Assembly (NCBI RefSeq): GCF_035942955.1
Contig: NZ_DASZCQ010000313.1
Span: 1-51,877, forward strand
DNA length: 51,877 nucleotides
Reading direction: 5' to 3'
Origin: DASYTH01 sp035942955
GTDB lineage: Bacteria; Actinomycetota; Actinomycetes; Mycobacteriales; Pseudonocardiaceae
Positions within the stretch are counted from its first letter, which is position 1; every line of letters begins with the position of its first letter. The translations under genes were made by a program, and so were the position numbers. Shown piece by piece: positions 28,410-35,863 of the stretch. The notes beneath the pieces were generated by a model, which saw nothing but the letters and a program-made list of their open reading frames with translations, was not told the origin of the DNA and did not search any database.

Positions 28410-29203
28410 ACGTTCATGGTCTCGCCGCGGAGGAAGCCGATGAGGGTGATGCCCTGCTCGTCTGCGAGGTCGACGGCGAGCGAGGAGGGGGCGGACACCG
28501 CGGCCAGGATGGGGATGCCGGCCATGGCGGCCTTCTGGACCAGCTCGAAGGAGGCGCGGCCGGAGACCATAAGGACCGTGGCGGACAGGGGGACGCGGGC
28601 ATTGAGCAGGGCCCAGCCGAGGGCCTTGTCGACGGCGTTGTGGCGGCCGACGTCCTCGCGGACCACGAGGGGTGAACCGGCCACCGTGAACAGGCCGGCG
28701 GCGTGCAGGCCGCCGGTGCTGGCGAAGACCCGCTGGCGGTCGCGGAGGATGTCGGGGAGGGCGGCCAGAACCCGCGGGGTGATCGTGCAGGGGTCGGCGG
28801 CGGGGGAGAAGCGGGTCTTGAGGCGGACGGCGTCGAGGGCGGCCTTGCCGCAGACGCCGCAGGAGGACGTGGTGTAGAAGTTGCGCTCGACGCCGGGATC
28901 GGGCGGGGGGACGCCCTCGGCGAGCGCGAGGTCGAGGACGTTGTAGGTGTGGTGGCCGTCGGCGTCGACGCTGTCGCAGTAGCGGGCGGTGCGCACGTCG
29001 GCGGGGGCGCCGATGACGCCCTCGGTGAGCAGGAAGCCGTGGGCCAGCTCGACGTCGTGGCCGGGGGTGCGCATGGTGACGGCGAGGGCGCGGCCATCCA
29101 CCCGGATCTCCAGCGGCTCCTCGGCGGCGAGGGCGTCCGGGCGGTGGTGCTCGCCGTGCGCGGACAGCCGCAGCACGGGTCGGCGCACCGTCACGCGTCC
29201 CAT
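28343..29203 (-). CDS. fdhD: Formate dehydrogenase accessory sulfurtransferase FdhD
   Basis: This 286-aa protein transfers sulfur from the cysteine desulfurase to the molybdenum cofactor of formate dehydrogenase. The sulfur-carrying pair C115/C118 in SSCGVCG is present, with the DVGRHNAVDKALG and GFLRGETMNVY segments of the family. I place the start at the ATG at 29203 because TACGCT lies seven bases upstream; the frame continues further but lacks similarity. No formate dehydrogenase genes lie in the window, so its partner must be elsewhere. Its tail overlaps the convergent hydrolase gene. Confidence 0.94.
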   Translation of the reverse strand: MGRVTVRRPVLRLSAHGEHHRPDALAAEEPLEIRVDGRALAVTMRTPGHDVELAHGFLLTEGVIGAPADVRTARYCDSVDADGHHTYNVLDLALAEGVPPPDPGVERNFYTTSSCGVCGKAALDAVRLKTRFSPAADPCTITPRVLAALPDILRDRQRVFASTGGLHAAGLFTVAGSPLVVREDVGRHNAVDKALGWALLNARVPLSATVLMVSGRASFELVQKAAMAGIPILAAVSAPSSLAVDLADEQGITLIGFLRGETMNVYAGTNRVCRSDIQSSTAGQGP

Positions 29204-29210
29204 GGCCACC

Positions 29211-29216
29211 AGCGTA
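29211..29216 (-). promoter_or_regulatory. -10 hexamer TACGCT of a leaderless fdhD message
   Basis: Seven bases before the ATG at 29203. Confidence 0.45.
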
Positions 29217-29376
29217 CGGAGTGGGGAGCCGGAACCGTTGGGCAACCTTTGCTCGTGGTTGGGCGACCGCTCATCGAGCGAACCGGGATCCTACATGGCA
29301 TACACCATTATGTTGACATCTTGACAAGCGGTGCGGGGCTGGCGATCCGCAGGGTGGTCGCCAGCCGGAGGGGATC

Positions 29377-29418
29377 TAAGGGGTCCTTTAGCAAGAACTC
29401 TTGCTAAAGGACCCCTTA
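29377..29418. promoter_or_regulatory. 42-bp perfect palindrome upstream of the HTH regulator
   Basis: Two 20-bp arms (29377-29396 and 29399-29418; the left begins TAAGGGGTCC and ends TTTAGCAAGA) are perfectly complementary across AC. The inner part contains TAGCAA and TTGCTA, which recur in the next inverted repeat. It may be a double operator, a hairpin in RNA or a small mobile palindrome. Confidence 0.8.
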
Positions 29419-29434
29419 GCAAGATATGTTGCTA
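29417..29434 (+). promoter_or_regulatory. Operator-like inverted repeat TAGCAA-N6-TTGCTA over the -10 region
   Basis: The repeat covers TATGTT (29425-29430), a -10 hexamer seven bases before the ATG at 29438. A repressor bound here would block its own promoter. Confidence 0.6.
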
Positions 29435-29437
29435 TGC

Positions 29438-30019
29438 ATGCCGGGGAAGCCGCGTAAGACGATCACCGACGCCAAGGAGCTGCGAGCGCTGGCGCATCCA
29501 CTGCGCATGCGCCTGCTGCAACTGATCAGCCAGGACGGGCCGCTCACCGCGACGCAGTGCGCCAGGGCGGTGGGCGAGAGCGTGGCCAACTGCTCGTATC
29601 ACATCAACACGCTCGCCAAGTACGGCTATGTGGAGCAGGCCGACGGCGGGCAGGGCCGGGAGAAGCCCTGGCAGGCCGTGTACGAGGGGCACAGCTTCTC
29701 CGACGTCGGCGTGGACGAGGAGACGGCGCTCGCCGGCGAGGCGATGAGCGAGGCATTCATCCAGGTCGCCTTCGACCGGACGCGTGAGGGGATGCGAGCC
29801 CTGAGCCTCGAGCCGGACGAGTGGCGCGAGGCCGTCGGCCTGTCCGACTGCAGCGAATGGCTGACCGCGGCGGAGACGGCGGCGGTGCGCGAGGAGATCC
29901 AGGAGATCCTGCGGCGGCACAAGAACCGCCGGGATGATCCGTCTGCGCGGCCGGAAGGCGCGCGGCCCGTGTACTTCTTCCTGTCCACGATGGTCGATCG
30001 ACCCGTCGAGCGCGCCTAG
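29438..30019 (+). CDS. ArsR-like winged-helix transcriptional regulator
   Basis: This 193-aa regulator has an N-terminal winged helix (ELRALAHPLRMRLLQLI, then TATQCARAVGESVANCSYHINTLAKYGYVEQ, about residues 12-65) of the HTH_20/ArsR kind and a C-terminal helical region of unknown ligand. The ATG at 29438 is preferred because a -10 hexamer lies seven bases upstream; an ATG at 29426 would overlap that hexamer. It is divergent from fdhD, and its own promoter carries the operator-like repeats at 29377-29434, so autoregulation is likely. No obvious target gene sits immediately downstream. Confidence 0.88.
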   Translation: MPGKPRKTITDAKELRALAHPLRMRLLQLISQDGPLTATQCARAVGESVANCSYHINTLAKYGYVEQADGGQGREKPWQAVYEGHSFSDVGVDEETALAGEAMSEAFIQVAFDRTREGMRALSLEPDEWREAVGLSDCSEWLTAAETAAVREEIQEILRRHKNRRDDPSARPEGARPVYFFLSTMVDRPVERA

Positions 30020-30089
30020 TCCCCAGCAATTCCTTGCCAGGCCGCCGGTCCGGCGGCCGGTTCCCGCCTACCCGGAATCGGAGTGTGTC

Positions 30090-30263
30090 ATGGACCAGTT
30101 GAGCGCCCACCTCATCGCCACCATCCGGCGCGAGGAGTACCTGCGCGAGGCCGCCAACGAGCGGCTGGTGCGCCGGGCTCGGCGGGAGCGGTGCGACGAT
30201 CGGCGGACCGAGCCGGGGCCGGCCCGCCGGCACCGCGAGGCTCCGCGGCCGGCCATCGCCTAG
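30090..30263 (+). CDS. Small basic protein of 57 residues
   Basis: The frame starts at an ATG with GGAG seven bases upstream (30080-30083). An amphipathic helix (about residues 3-33, MDQLSAHLIATIRREEY at its start) is followed by an Arg-rich tail. Similar short Arg-rich proteins are common in actinomycetes without a known role. It lies 70 bp after the HTH regulator gene and may share its message. Confidence 0.55.
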   Translation: MDQLSAHLIATIRREEYLREAANERLVRRARRERCDDRRTEPGPARRHREAPRPAIA

Positions 30264-30285
30264 CAGTGTTTGATGACTCGGGCAA

Positions 30286-30313
30286 GGCCGCCGGTCGCCT
30301 TCGGCGAGCGGCC
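30286..30313 (+). terminator. Stem-loop after the small basic protein gene
   Basis: Outer arms GGCCGC/GCGGCC and inner arms TCGCC/GGCGA around a TTC loop, with a three-base bulge, 23 bp past the stop codon. The rest of 30264-30477 is GC-rich and without a gene. Confidence 0.5.
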
Positions 30314-30465
30314 CGGGGTCGGGTTGCGTGATGGGTTGCGGGCCGGGGTGGTTGGTTGACGACGCCTGCGGGCAGGGGGCTCGTTCCCCGCCCCTGTCCT
30401 GGCCGTCATGTGGCGGCCGCCCTGGCCCGAGATCGGCCGACCTCGGCGGACCGTCGAACATCCCT

Positions 30466-30471
30466 TAGCGT
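30466..30471 (+). promoter_or_regulatory. -10 hexamer TAGCGT of a leaderless message
   Basis: Six bases before the ATG of the FAD oxidoreductase; identical in sequence and spacing to the one upstream of the cupin gene. Confidence 0.5.
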
Positions 30472-30477
30472 GGCCGC

Positions 30478-32031
30478 ATGACCGAACGCTATGACGTGGT
30501 GGTGGTCGGCGGCGGGCACAACGCGCTGGTCGCCGCCGCCTACCTGGCCAGGGCCGGCCGCTCGGTGCGGATCCTCGAGCGGGCGGACGAACCCGGCGGA
30601 GCGGCGGTGAGCGCGCGGGCGTTCCCCGGCGTGCCGGCCCGGCTGTCCCGCTACTCCTACCTGGTCAGCCTGCTGCCCTCGACCATCGTGGCCGACCTGG
30701 GGCTGCGCATCTCGCTGGCGTCGCGGGCGGTCTCGTCGTACACCCCGGCGATCCGCGACGGTCGCCCGGTCGGCCTGCTGGTCGAGCGGGAGCCGGGCGC
30801 GGCCACCGCGGCGTCGTTCCGCGCGCTGACCGGGTCGGACGCCGAGCTTCGGCGCTGGACCGAGTGGTACGCAGACCTTGCGGGCATGGCCGGGATCGTG
30901 GCGCCCACGCTGCTGGAACCGTTGCCCGGCAAGGAGGAGCTACGCGCCAAGGTGGCCGCGGACCGGCTGTGGGAGCGGGTGTTCGAGCGGCCGATCGGCG
31001 AGGCGATCGCCGAGCTGTTCGCCGACGACCTGGTGCGCGGCGTGGTGGCCACCGACGCGCTGATCGGAACGCACACCTCGCTGCACGCGCCGGACCTGCT
31101 GGCCAACCGGTGCTTCCTGTACCACCTGATCGGCAACGGCACGGGGGAGTGGCGGGTGCCGGTCGGCGGCATGGGCGCGGTGACCGCGGAGCTGATCCGG
31201 GCCGCCCGGGAGGCCGGGGTGGTCATCACGACCGGCGCGGACGTCACCCGGGTCGAGGTCGACGGGCACGCCGGCGAGGTCGGCTACGTGGCCGGCGACC
31301 GGGAGCACACCGTTGCGGCACGGCATGTTCTGGCCGGGGTGGCGCCGCGGGTGCTGGACCGGCTGCGCGGCCGCGAGCCGTCCGGGCCGGCGCCGGTCGG
31401 GTGCCAGCTGAAGATCAATGTGCTGCTCACCCGGCTGCCCCGGCTGCGCAGCGGCGTGGATCCCCGGCAGGCCTTCGCCGGCACGTTCCATCTGGACGAG
31501 TCCTATTCGGAGCTGGAGAACGCCTACCGGGCAAGCCTGTCCGGGGCCGTGCCGGAGTTCCCGCCGGGCGAGACGTACTGCCACACGCTCACCGACCAGT
31601 CTATTGTGGACTCCGAGTTGGCCGCGAAGGGTTGGCACACCTTGACGTTGTTCGGCCTGCACCTGCCGGCCGGACTGTTCGCGTCGGACAACGACGGCAT
31701 GCGTGCGGACCTTGTCGAGCGGTACCTGGCCGGGCTCAACCGGCATCTGGCCGAGCCCATCCAGGACTGCCTTGCCACCGACGCCGACGGCCGGCCCTGC
31801 CTCGAGGCCCGCACCCCGCTCGATCTCGAGGCGGAGCTGGGCCTGCCGGGCGGCCACATCTTCCACGGGGACCTGGACTGGCCGTTCGCCGAGGGCGAGC
31901 CGGGCGGCTGGGGAGTGGAGACCGACGCGGCCAACCTGTTCGTCTGCGGGGCCGGGGCCCGGCGGGGCGGCGGGGTGAGCGGGATCGGCGGTCACAACGC
32001 CGCGATGGCCGTGCTCGGCCGCGGCCGTTAG
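30478..32031 (+). CDS. FAD-dependent oxidoreductase, phytoene-dehydrogenase/PYROXD2 type
   Basis: This 517-aa flavoprotein has the FAD-binding motif VVVGGGHNALVAAAYLARAG at residues 7-26, LERADEPGG where the ribose is bound and a C-terminal VCGAGARRGGGVSGIGGHNAA flavin motif. The length and layout match PYROXD2-like and CrtI-like amine-oxidase-superfamily enzymes. The substrate is unknown and no carotenoid genes are nearby. It is leaderless. The stop overlaps the stop of the convergent GntR gene by four bases, so that regulator may control it or the VOC-SDR pair. Confidence 0.9.
   Translation: MTERYDVVVVGGGHNALVAAAYLARAGRSVRILERADEPGGAAVSARAFPGVPARLSRYSYLVSLLPSTIVADLGLRISLASRAVSSYTPAIRDGRPVGLLVEREPGAATAASFRALTGSDAELRRWTEWYADLAGMAGIVAPTLLEPLPGKEELRAKVAADRLWERVFERPIGEAIAELFADDLVRGVVATDALIGTHTSLHAPDLLANRCFLYHLIGNGTGEWRVPVGGMGAVTAELIRAAREAGVVITTGADVTRVEVDGHAGEVGYVAGDREHTVAARHVLAGVAPRVLDRLRGREPSGPAPVGCQLKINVLLTRLPRLRSGVDPRQAFAGTFHLDESYSELENAYRASLSGAVPEFPPGETYCHTLTDQSIVDSELAAKGWHTLTLFGLHLPAGLFASDNDGMRADLVERYLAGLNRHLAEPIQDCLATDADGRPCLEARTPLDLEAELGLPGGHIFHGDLDWPFAEGEPGGWGVETDAANLFVCGAGARRGGGVSGIGGHNAAMAVLGRGR
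31599..31611. repeat. One-mismatch copy of GTCCA-N3-TGGAC
   Basis: GTCTA-TTG-TGGAC inside the FAD oxidoreductase gene. It encodes Ile-Val-Asp with the rare ATT codon, like the copy at 7116. Confidence 0.45.
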
Positions 32032-32708
32032 CGCTCGGCCAGCCGGGCGATCAGCGCGCGCTTGGCGGAGTGCACGTGATCTTCGGCGATCTTGGCCAAC
32101 TCCGTGACATCGCGCTGCCGCACCATGGTCGCGATCTGCCGATGCTCGGTCACCAGCCGCGAGCGGTAGTCCTCGTCGCCGAGCCGGATGCGGGACAGCT
32201 GGAACAGGTAGACCTGGGAGCGCAACGCCTGCCACGCGTCGAGCAGCCGGCGATTGCCTGCCGCGACGTAGATCTGGTCGTGGAAGTCGATGTCCAGCGC
32301 GAGCAGCGTCGGTCCGTCCGCGCCGGCGTTCGCCTGGGTGGCCATGGCGTCGACGATCCGGTCCAGCCGGTCGTGCACCTCCGCGCCGGCGTGCTCGGCC
32401 GCGGTGCAGGTGGCCAGCCGCTCGAGGGCGGCGCGGACGGAGTAGACCTCGTCGATGTCGGTGACGGTCAGCTCGATCACCCGCGTGCCGCGGTGCCATG
32501 CGCTCTGCAGCAGGCCTTCGCGCTCGAGCAGGGCAAGCCCCTCGCGGACCGAGCCGCGGCTCACGTCCAGCGCCTCGGCCAGTTCGACCTCACGTAACGC
32601 GGCACCGGGTGCGAACAGCCCGGCGAAGATCGCCTCGCGGATCCGGTCGGCGGCCTCTTCGGCAAGGCCGCGCCGTTGGGCCTTGCCGAGGGATTTGGGC
32701 AGCGTCAC
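32028..32708 (-). CDS. GntR-family regulator, FadR/FCD type
   Basis: This 226-aa regulator has an N-terminal GntR winged helix (LREVELAEALDVSRGSVREGLALLEREGLL, about residues 39-68) and a C-terminal FCD helical domain with metal-binding residues in DIDFHDQIYVAAGN, EHRQI and DHVHSA. FCD regulators usually sense carboxylates. I start at the GTG at 32708, which has TAAGGT six bases upstream; a GTG at 32714 is an alternative. It is divergent from the VOC-SDR operon with an ATGTCGACAT palindrome in the spacer, a likely operator. Confidence 0.9.
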   Translation of the reverse strand: MTLPKSLGKAQRRGLAEEAADRIREAIFAGLFAPGAALREVELAEALDVSRGSVREGLALLEREGLLQSAWHRGTRVIELTVTDIDEVYSVRAALERLATCTAAEHAGAEVHDRLDRIVDAMATQANAGADGPTLLALDIDFHDQIYVAAGNRRLLDAWQALRSQVYLFQLSRIRLGDEDYRSRLVTEHRQIATMVRQRDVTELAKIAEDHVHSAKRALIARLAER

Positions 32709-32714
32709 CAGCAC

Positions 32715-32720
32715 ACCTTA
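32715..32720 (-). promoter_or_regulatory. -10 hexamer TAAGGT of the GntR gene
   Basis: Six bases before the GTG at 32708; AAGG could instead serve as a ribosome binding site for the same start. Confidence 0.4.
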
Positions 32721-32734
32721 ACGTCGTCTGACCT

Positions 32735-32744
32735 ATGTCGACAT
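32735..32744. promoter_or_regulatory. Operator-like palindrome ATGTCGACAT
   Basis: A perfect 10-bp palindrome in the 90-bp spacer between the GntR regulator and the divergent VOC-SDR operon, positioned to control both. Confidence 0.5.
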
Positions 32745-32798
32745 CCGGACAACGTAGACTGAAGCGGCAGCGGAATCACTCTGGAGAGGAGACCGGCG

Positions 32799-33233
32799 AT
32801 GAGCGCTGGCGCCGATCGGCCGAGCTTTCACCTTGCCATCCCCGTCGACGACATCGCACGAGCACGAGAGTTCTACGGGGGCGTGCTCGGCCTGCCCGAG
32901 GGCCGCTCCGCCGATGCCTGGGTGGACTGGAACTTCTACGGCCATCAGCTCGTGACGCACCGGGCGCCCGCACGCGAGCGGGCCGACGCCGGGCACAACG
33001 AGGTCGACGGGCACGACGTTCCGGTGCCGCACTTCGGGCTCCTTCTGTCCACCGAGGACTTTCACGCGCTGGCCGAACGGCTCAAGTCGGCCGGCGTCCG
33101 GTTCGTGATCGAGCCGTACCTGCGCTTCGCCGGCGAGCCGGGGGAGCAGTGGACGATGTTCCTGCGCGACCCGGCCGGCAACGCGCTGGAGTTCAAGTCC
33201 TTTGCCGATGAGTCCCAGGTTTTCGCCGCATGA
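32799..33233 (+). CDS. VOC-superfamily (glyoxalase/dioxygenase fold) protein
   Basis: This 144-aa protein has the paired beta-alpha-beta-beta-beta modules of the VOC fold. It begins FHLAIPVDDIARAREFY and ends PAGNALEFKSF with the C-terminal metal-ligand Glu; the first His is in SFHLAI. The centre VPHFGLLL begins the second module. The substrate is unknown. The ATG has GGAGAGGAG upstream. Its stop overlaps the SDR start by four bases (ATGA), so the two are coupled and probably act on the same compound, under the divergent GntR. Confidence 0.85.
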   Translation: MSAGADRPSFHLAIPVDDIARAREFYGGVLGLPEGRSADAWVDWNFYGHQLVTHRAPARERADAGHNEVDGHDVPVPHFGLLLSTEDFHALAERLKSAGVRFVIEPYLRFAGEPGEQWTMFLRDPAGNALEFKSFADESQVFAA

Positions 33234-33991
33234 GCAGGTCCGTTTTGGTCACTGGCGCCTCCCGGGGAATCGGCCGGGCCATCGCCACCGCGTTCGCGAC
33301 GGCCGGGGATCGGGTGGCCGTACATTACTCGGCCGGCCGGGCAGATGCCGAGGATACGCTCGCCGGCCTGCCGGGCACCGGCCACCATCTGGTTGCGGGA
33401 GACCTGGCCGACCCGGACGCCGCCGAGCGGATCGTCCGGACCGTTGTGGACACCGCGGGCGGGGTGGACGTGCTGATCAACAACGCGGCCGTGGCCACGT
33501 CCGTCGAGACCTACCATCCCGTCGCCAAAACGTCCTATGTGGACTGGGTGCGGATCTGGCGGCAGGCTATCGACGTGAACCTGCTCGGCGCGGCCAACGT
33601 GAGCTACTGGGCGGCCCGGCACATGATCGACCACGGCCGCGGCGGGCGGATCGTCAACGTCGGCTCGCGCGGCGCGTACCGCGGGGAGCCGGCCAACCCG
33701 GCCTACGGTGCGAGCAAGGCGGGGCTGCACGCGCTTGGCCAGTCGCTGGCGGTCTCCCTTGCGCCGTACGGGATCGCGGTCACCTCGGTGGCGCCCGGGT
33801 TCGTGCGCACGGACCGGCAGCGGGGCACGCTCGGCGGGCCGGAGGGTGACCGGGTGCGGGCGCAGAGCCCGTTCAACCGGGTCGGTGAGCCGGAGGAGGT
33901 GGCCGCGGCCGTGCTCTACCTCGCCTCCGCCGATGCGCAGTGGGCGTCGGGCGCGGTGCTCGACCTCAACGGGGCGTCGCACCTGCGCTAG
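33230..33991 (+). CDS. Short-chain dehydrogenase/reductase
   Basis: This 253-aa Rossmann enzyme has TGASRGIG at residues 8-15, NNAA near 82-85, the serine in VGSRGAY and the catalytic pair in YGASK. The end, GAVLDLNGASHLR, is typical of FabG-like SDRs. It is translationally coupled to the VOC gene. It converges on the mycoredoxin gene with 11 bp between stops. The substrate is unknown. Confidence 0.92.
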   Translation: MSRSVLVTGASRGIGRAIATAFATAGDRVAVHYSAGRADAEDTLAGLPGTGHHLVAGDLADPDAAERIVRTVVDTAGGVDVLINNAAVATSVETYHPVAKTSYVDWVRIWRQAIDVNLLGAANVSYWAARHMIDHGRGGRIVNVGSRGAYRGEPANPAYGASKAGLHALGQSLAVSLAPYGIAVTSVAPGFVRTDRQRGTLGGPEGDRVRAQSPFNRVGEPEEVAAAVLYLASADAQWASGAVLDLNGASHLR

Positions 33992-34002
33992 GTGTCACGA
34001 CG

Positions 34003-34263
34003 TTAGGCGGCCAGCTGCTCCTTGACCTGAGCCAGGGTCGGGTTGGTCAGCGCCGTGCCGTTGGGGAAGTGCACCGTCGGCACCGTGCGGTTGCCGCCGT
34101 TGACGCGCATCACGAACTCGGCGGCGGCCGGGCTGCGCTCGATGTCGACCTCGACGTAGGGGATGCCGTCCCGGTCGAGCTGTGCCTTCAGCCGCCGGCA
34201 GTACCCGCACCAGGTGGTGGAGTACATGGTCACAGTCTTCGGTGCCTCGCTCACGCTCGGCAC
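34003..34263 (-). CDS. mrx1: Mycoredoxin (Mrx1-type glutaredoxin-like protein)
   Basis: This 86-aa thioredoxin-fold protein has the CGYC motif at residues 19-22 and TVPTVHF with the cis-proline. It matches mycoredoxins, which reduce mycothiol mixed disulfides with electrons from mycothiol. The GTG start follows GGCAGGG; a second GTG at 34254 would also work. Its presence, with the Rv2466c-like and DinB-like proteins, supports a mycothiol-using host. It is divergent from the WXG-like gene pair by 21 bp. Confidence 0.93.
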   Translation of the reverse strand: MPSVSEAPKTVTMYSTTWCGYCRRLKAQLDRDGIPYVEVDIERSPAAAEFVMRVNGGNRTVPTVHFPNGTALTNPTLAQVKEQLAA

Positions 34264-34284
34264 AACGCCCTGCCGGCGCCAAAC

Positions 34285-34500
34285 ATGCCCGAGGTGATGG
34301 CCATCACAGGGGTTCCCGGCCAGGATGGTGTGGTGCGCGAGGAGGTCGAGGCCGTCCGGGCGGTGTGGGACGCCGTGAGCCGGGACGGGGGCCGGGCGTG
34401 CGGCCTCGATGTCGCTGCGGATGCGTACAACGCCATGCAGGCCGCCTGGTTCGACGAGCTCGGCGTGTACCTCGCCGCCGGGGAACCCGATGGCCAGTAA
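34285..34500 (+). CDS. Small acidic helical protein, likely partner of the C39-like effector
   Basis: This 71-aa protein is mostly helical with Trp residues in EEVEAVRAVWDAV and YNAMQAAWFDELGVYL. It overlaps the next gene by 11 bp, so the two are made together. The size and the pairing with a WXG-like effector resemble small type VII secretion partners. I do not recognise the family. There is no good ribosome binding site; an ATG at 34297 is an alternative start. Confidence 0.6.
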   Translation: MPEVMAITGVPGQDGVVREEVEAVRAVWDAVSRDGGRACGLDVAADAYNAMQAAWFDELGVYLAAGEPDGQ

Positions 34501-35863
34501 CGACTACCGGCAGGTGACCACGGTCGTGCAGCGGCTGGGGGAGCTGGTCGCGCTGCTCAACCCGGTTCGGCTGGTGATGGTCGTTGCCGAGGTCGTCAAG
34601 GCGATCGCGGTGCCCCCGCCCGGAGATCCGCGCGCGCTGCTGGCCCTGGCGGCCGCCTATCGCGACGCGGCCGGCGCGCTGCGATCGGCCGGCGTGGACC
34701 GCGCCCCGCGGGCGTTCGGCGACGCGGCCGACGCGCTCGTCGAGCTGGCCGCCGCCGTGCGCGACCAGCAGAACCGGCACGCCGCGCTGCACAAGGCGCT
34801 GGACGCCGCGAGCTACGACCTGATGCACGTCGGCGACGTGCCGATGCTCGATCCGACCGCCCTTGACGACGTGCTGAGCGCGATCACCGAGCTGATCACG
34901 GGCTGCGTCGACGTGTACACCGCCAGCCTCGGCGCCGCCGACCGGGCCGCAAGCCGGTTCGCCGACCTCACCGGCCGGGCCCGGGCGGCGGCCGCGGTGT
35001 CCGGTGGGTTCACCCCCGCCGAGGCGGTGCGGCTGGCCGGGCTGACGGTGTCCGTGCCGGGCATCGGTGACGGCTACGACGACGGGATCCTCGGCCCGGC
35101 CCAGCTCCGGCTCGCCGGCCGGCGGCGCGGCGAGCTGAGCCCGCCCGAGCGCGCCGCGCTGACCGCCCTGCTGGATCGGGCCGGCTCCGACGTCGAGCGC
35201 GCCTGGCTGTACAAGGCGCTCGCGGCCGGGCACGGGCTGGCGGAGCTGACCGGGTTCGCCGACACGATCCGCGGCCGGGACGCGGCCTGGCTCGACGCGC
35301 ACCTGTCGCTGATCGGCCGGGGCGGCGCAGGCGAGCAGGACCGGCTCAACATCGACATCCGCCAGTACGAGGCCACGACCTGCGGCACCACCTGCCTGAT
35401 CGTGGCGAGGGCCGAGGCGGACCCGCGCTACGCGCTGTCGCTGACCCGCGACGACCTCGCGGCCGCCTTCACCGCCGAGCGCGCCAGGGTGCACGACGAG
35501 ACCAACCGGCTGTGGCCGGAGGCGCTTGGCACCCTGCCGGCGGGCATGGCCGGTTACCTCAGCACGCACACCGCCACCCGGTACGACTGGTACGCGGTGG
35601 ACGACACCGACCACCGGGAGATCTCCGCGACCCTGCGCGAGGTGGTGACCGCCGCGGACCGGGGACACCCGGTGCCGGTCCTCGTGGGCGGCCCGATCCC
35701 GCGGCACTACGTCCTCGTCGTCGGCCACTCCGGCACCGATGTGTTGATCTTCGAGCCGACCCGCGGGCAGACCCTGCGGGTGCCGGAGCGGGATTTCCTG
35801 GACGGCCGGCTGACCGACACGGCCGGCTTCGACCACGTCCAGGCCGTCGTCGTGCCCGGCTAG
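34490..35863 (+). CDS. WXG100-like protein with C-terminal C39-like cysteine peptidase domain
   Basis: This 457-aa protein starts with helical segments. The N-terminal PPPGDPRALLALAAAYRDAAGAL stretch (about 42-64) resembles WXG100/type VII substrates. The C-terminal domain (about 285-457) has QYEATTCGTTCLI with C298, a His in RHYVLVVGH (H406 or H413) and IFEP near 421-423. These fit the order Cys-His-Asp/Asn of C39-like papain-fold peptidases. No ABC transporter or peptide substrate gene is near, which argues against a bacteriocin processing role. It could be a secreted toxin or enzyme. The stop overlaps the next convergent gene by four bases. Confidence 0.7.
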   Translation: MASNDYRQVTTVVQRLGELVALLNPVRLVMVVAEVVKAIAVPPPGDPRALLALAAAYRDAAGALRSAGVDRAPRAFGDAADALVELAAAVRDQQNRHAALHKALDAASYDLMHVGDVPMLDPTALDDVLSAITELITGCVDVYTASLGAADRAASRFADLTGRARAAAAVSGGFTPAEAVRLAGLTVSVPGIGDGYDDGILGPAQLRLAGRRRGELSPPERAALTALLDRAGSDVERAWLYKALAAGHGLAELTGFADTIRGRDAAWLDAHLSLIGRGGAGEQDRLNIDIRQYEATTCGTTCLIVARAEADPRYALSLTRDDLAAAFTAERARVHDETNRLWPEALGTLPAGMAGYLSTHTATRYDWYAVDDTDHREISATLREVVTAADRGHPVPVLVGGPIPRHYVLVVGHSGTDVLIFEPTRGQTLRVPERDFLDGRLTDTAGFDHVQAVVVPG

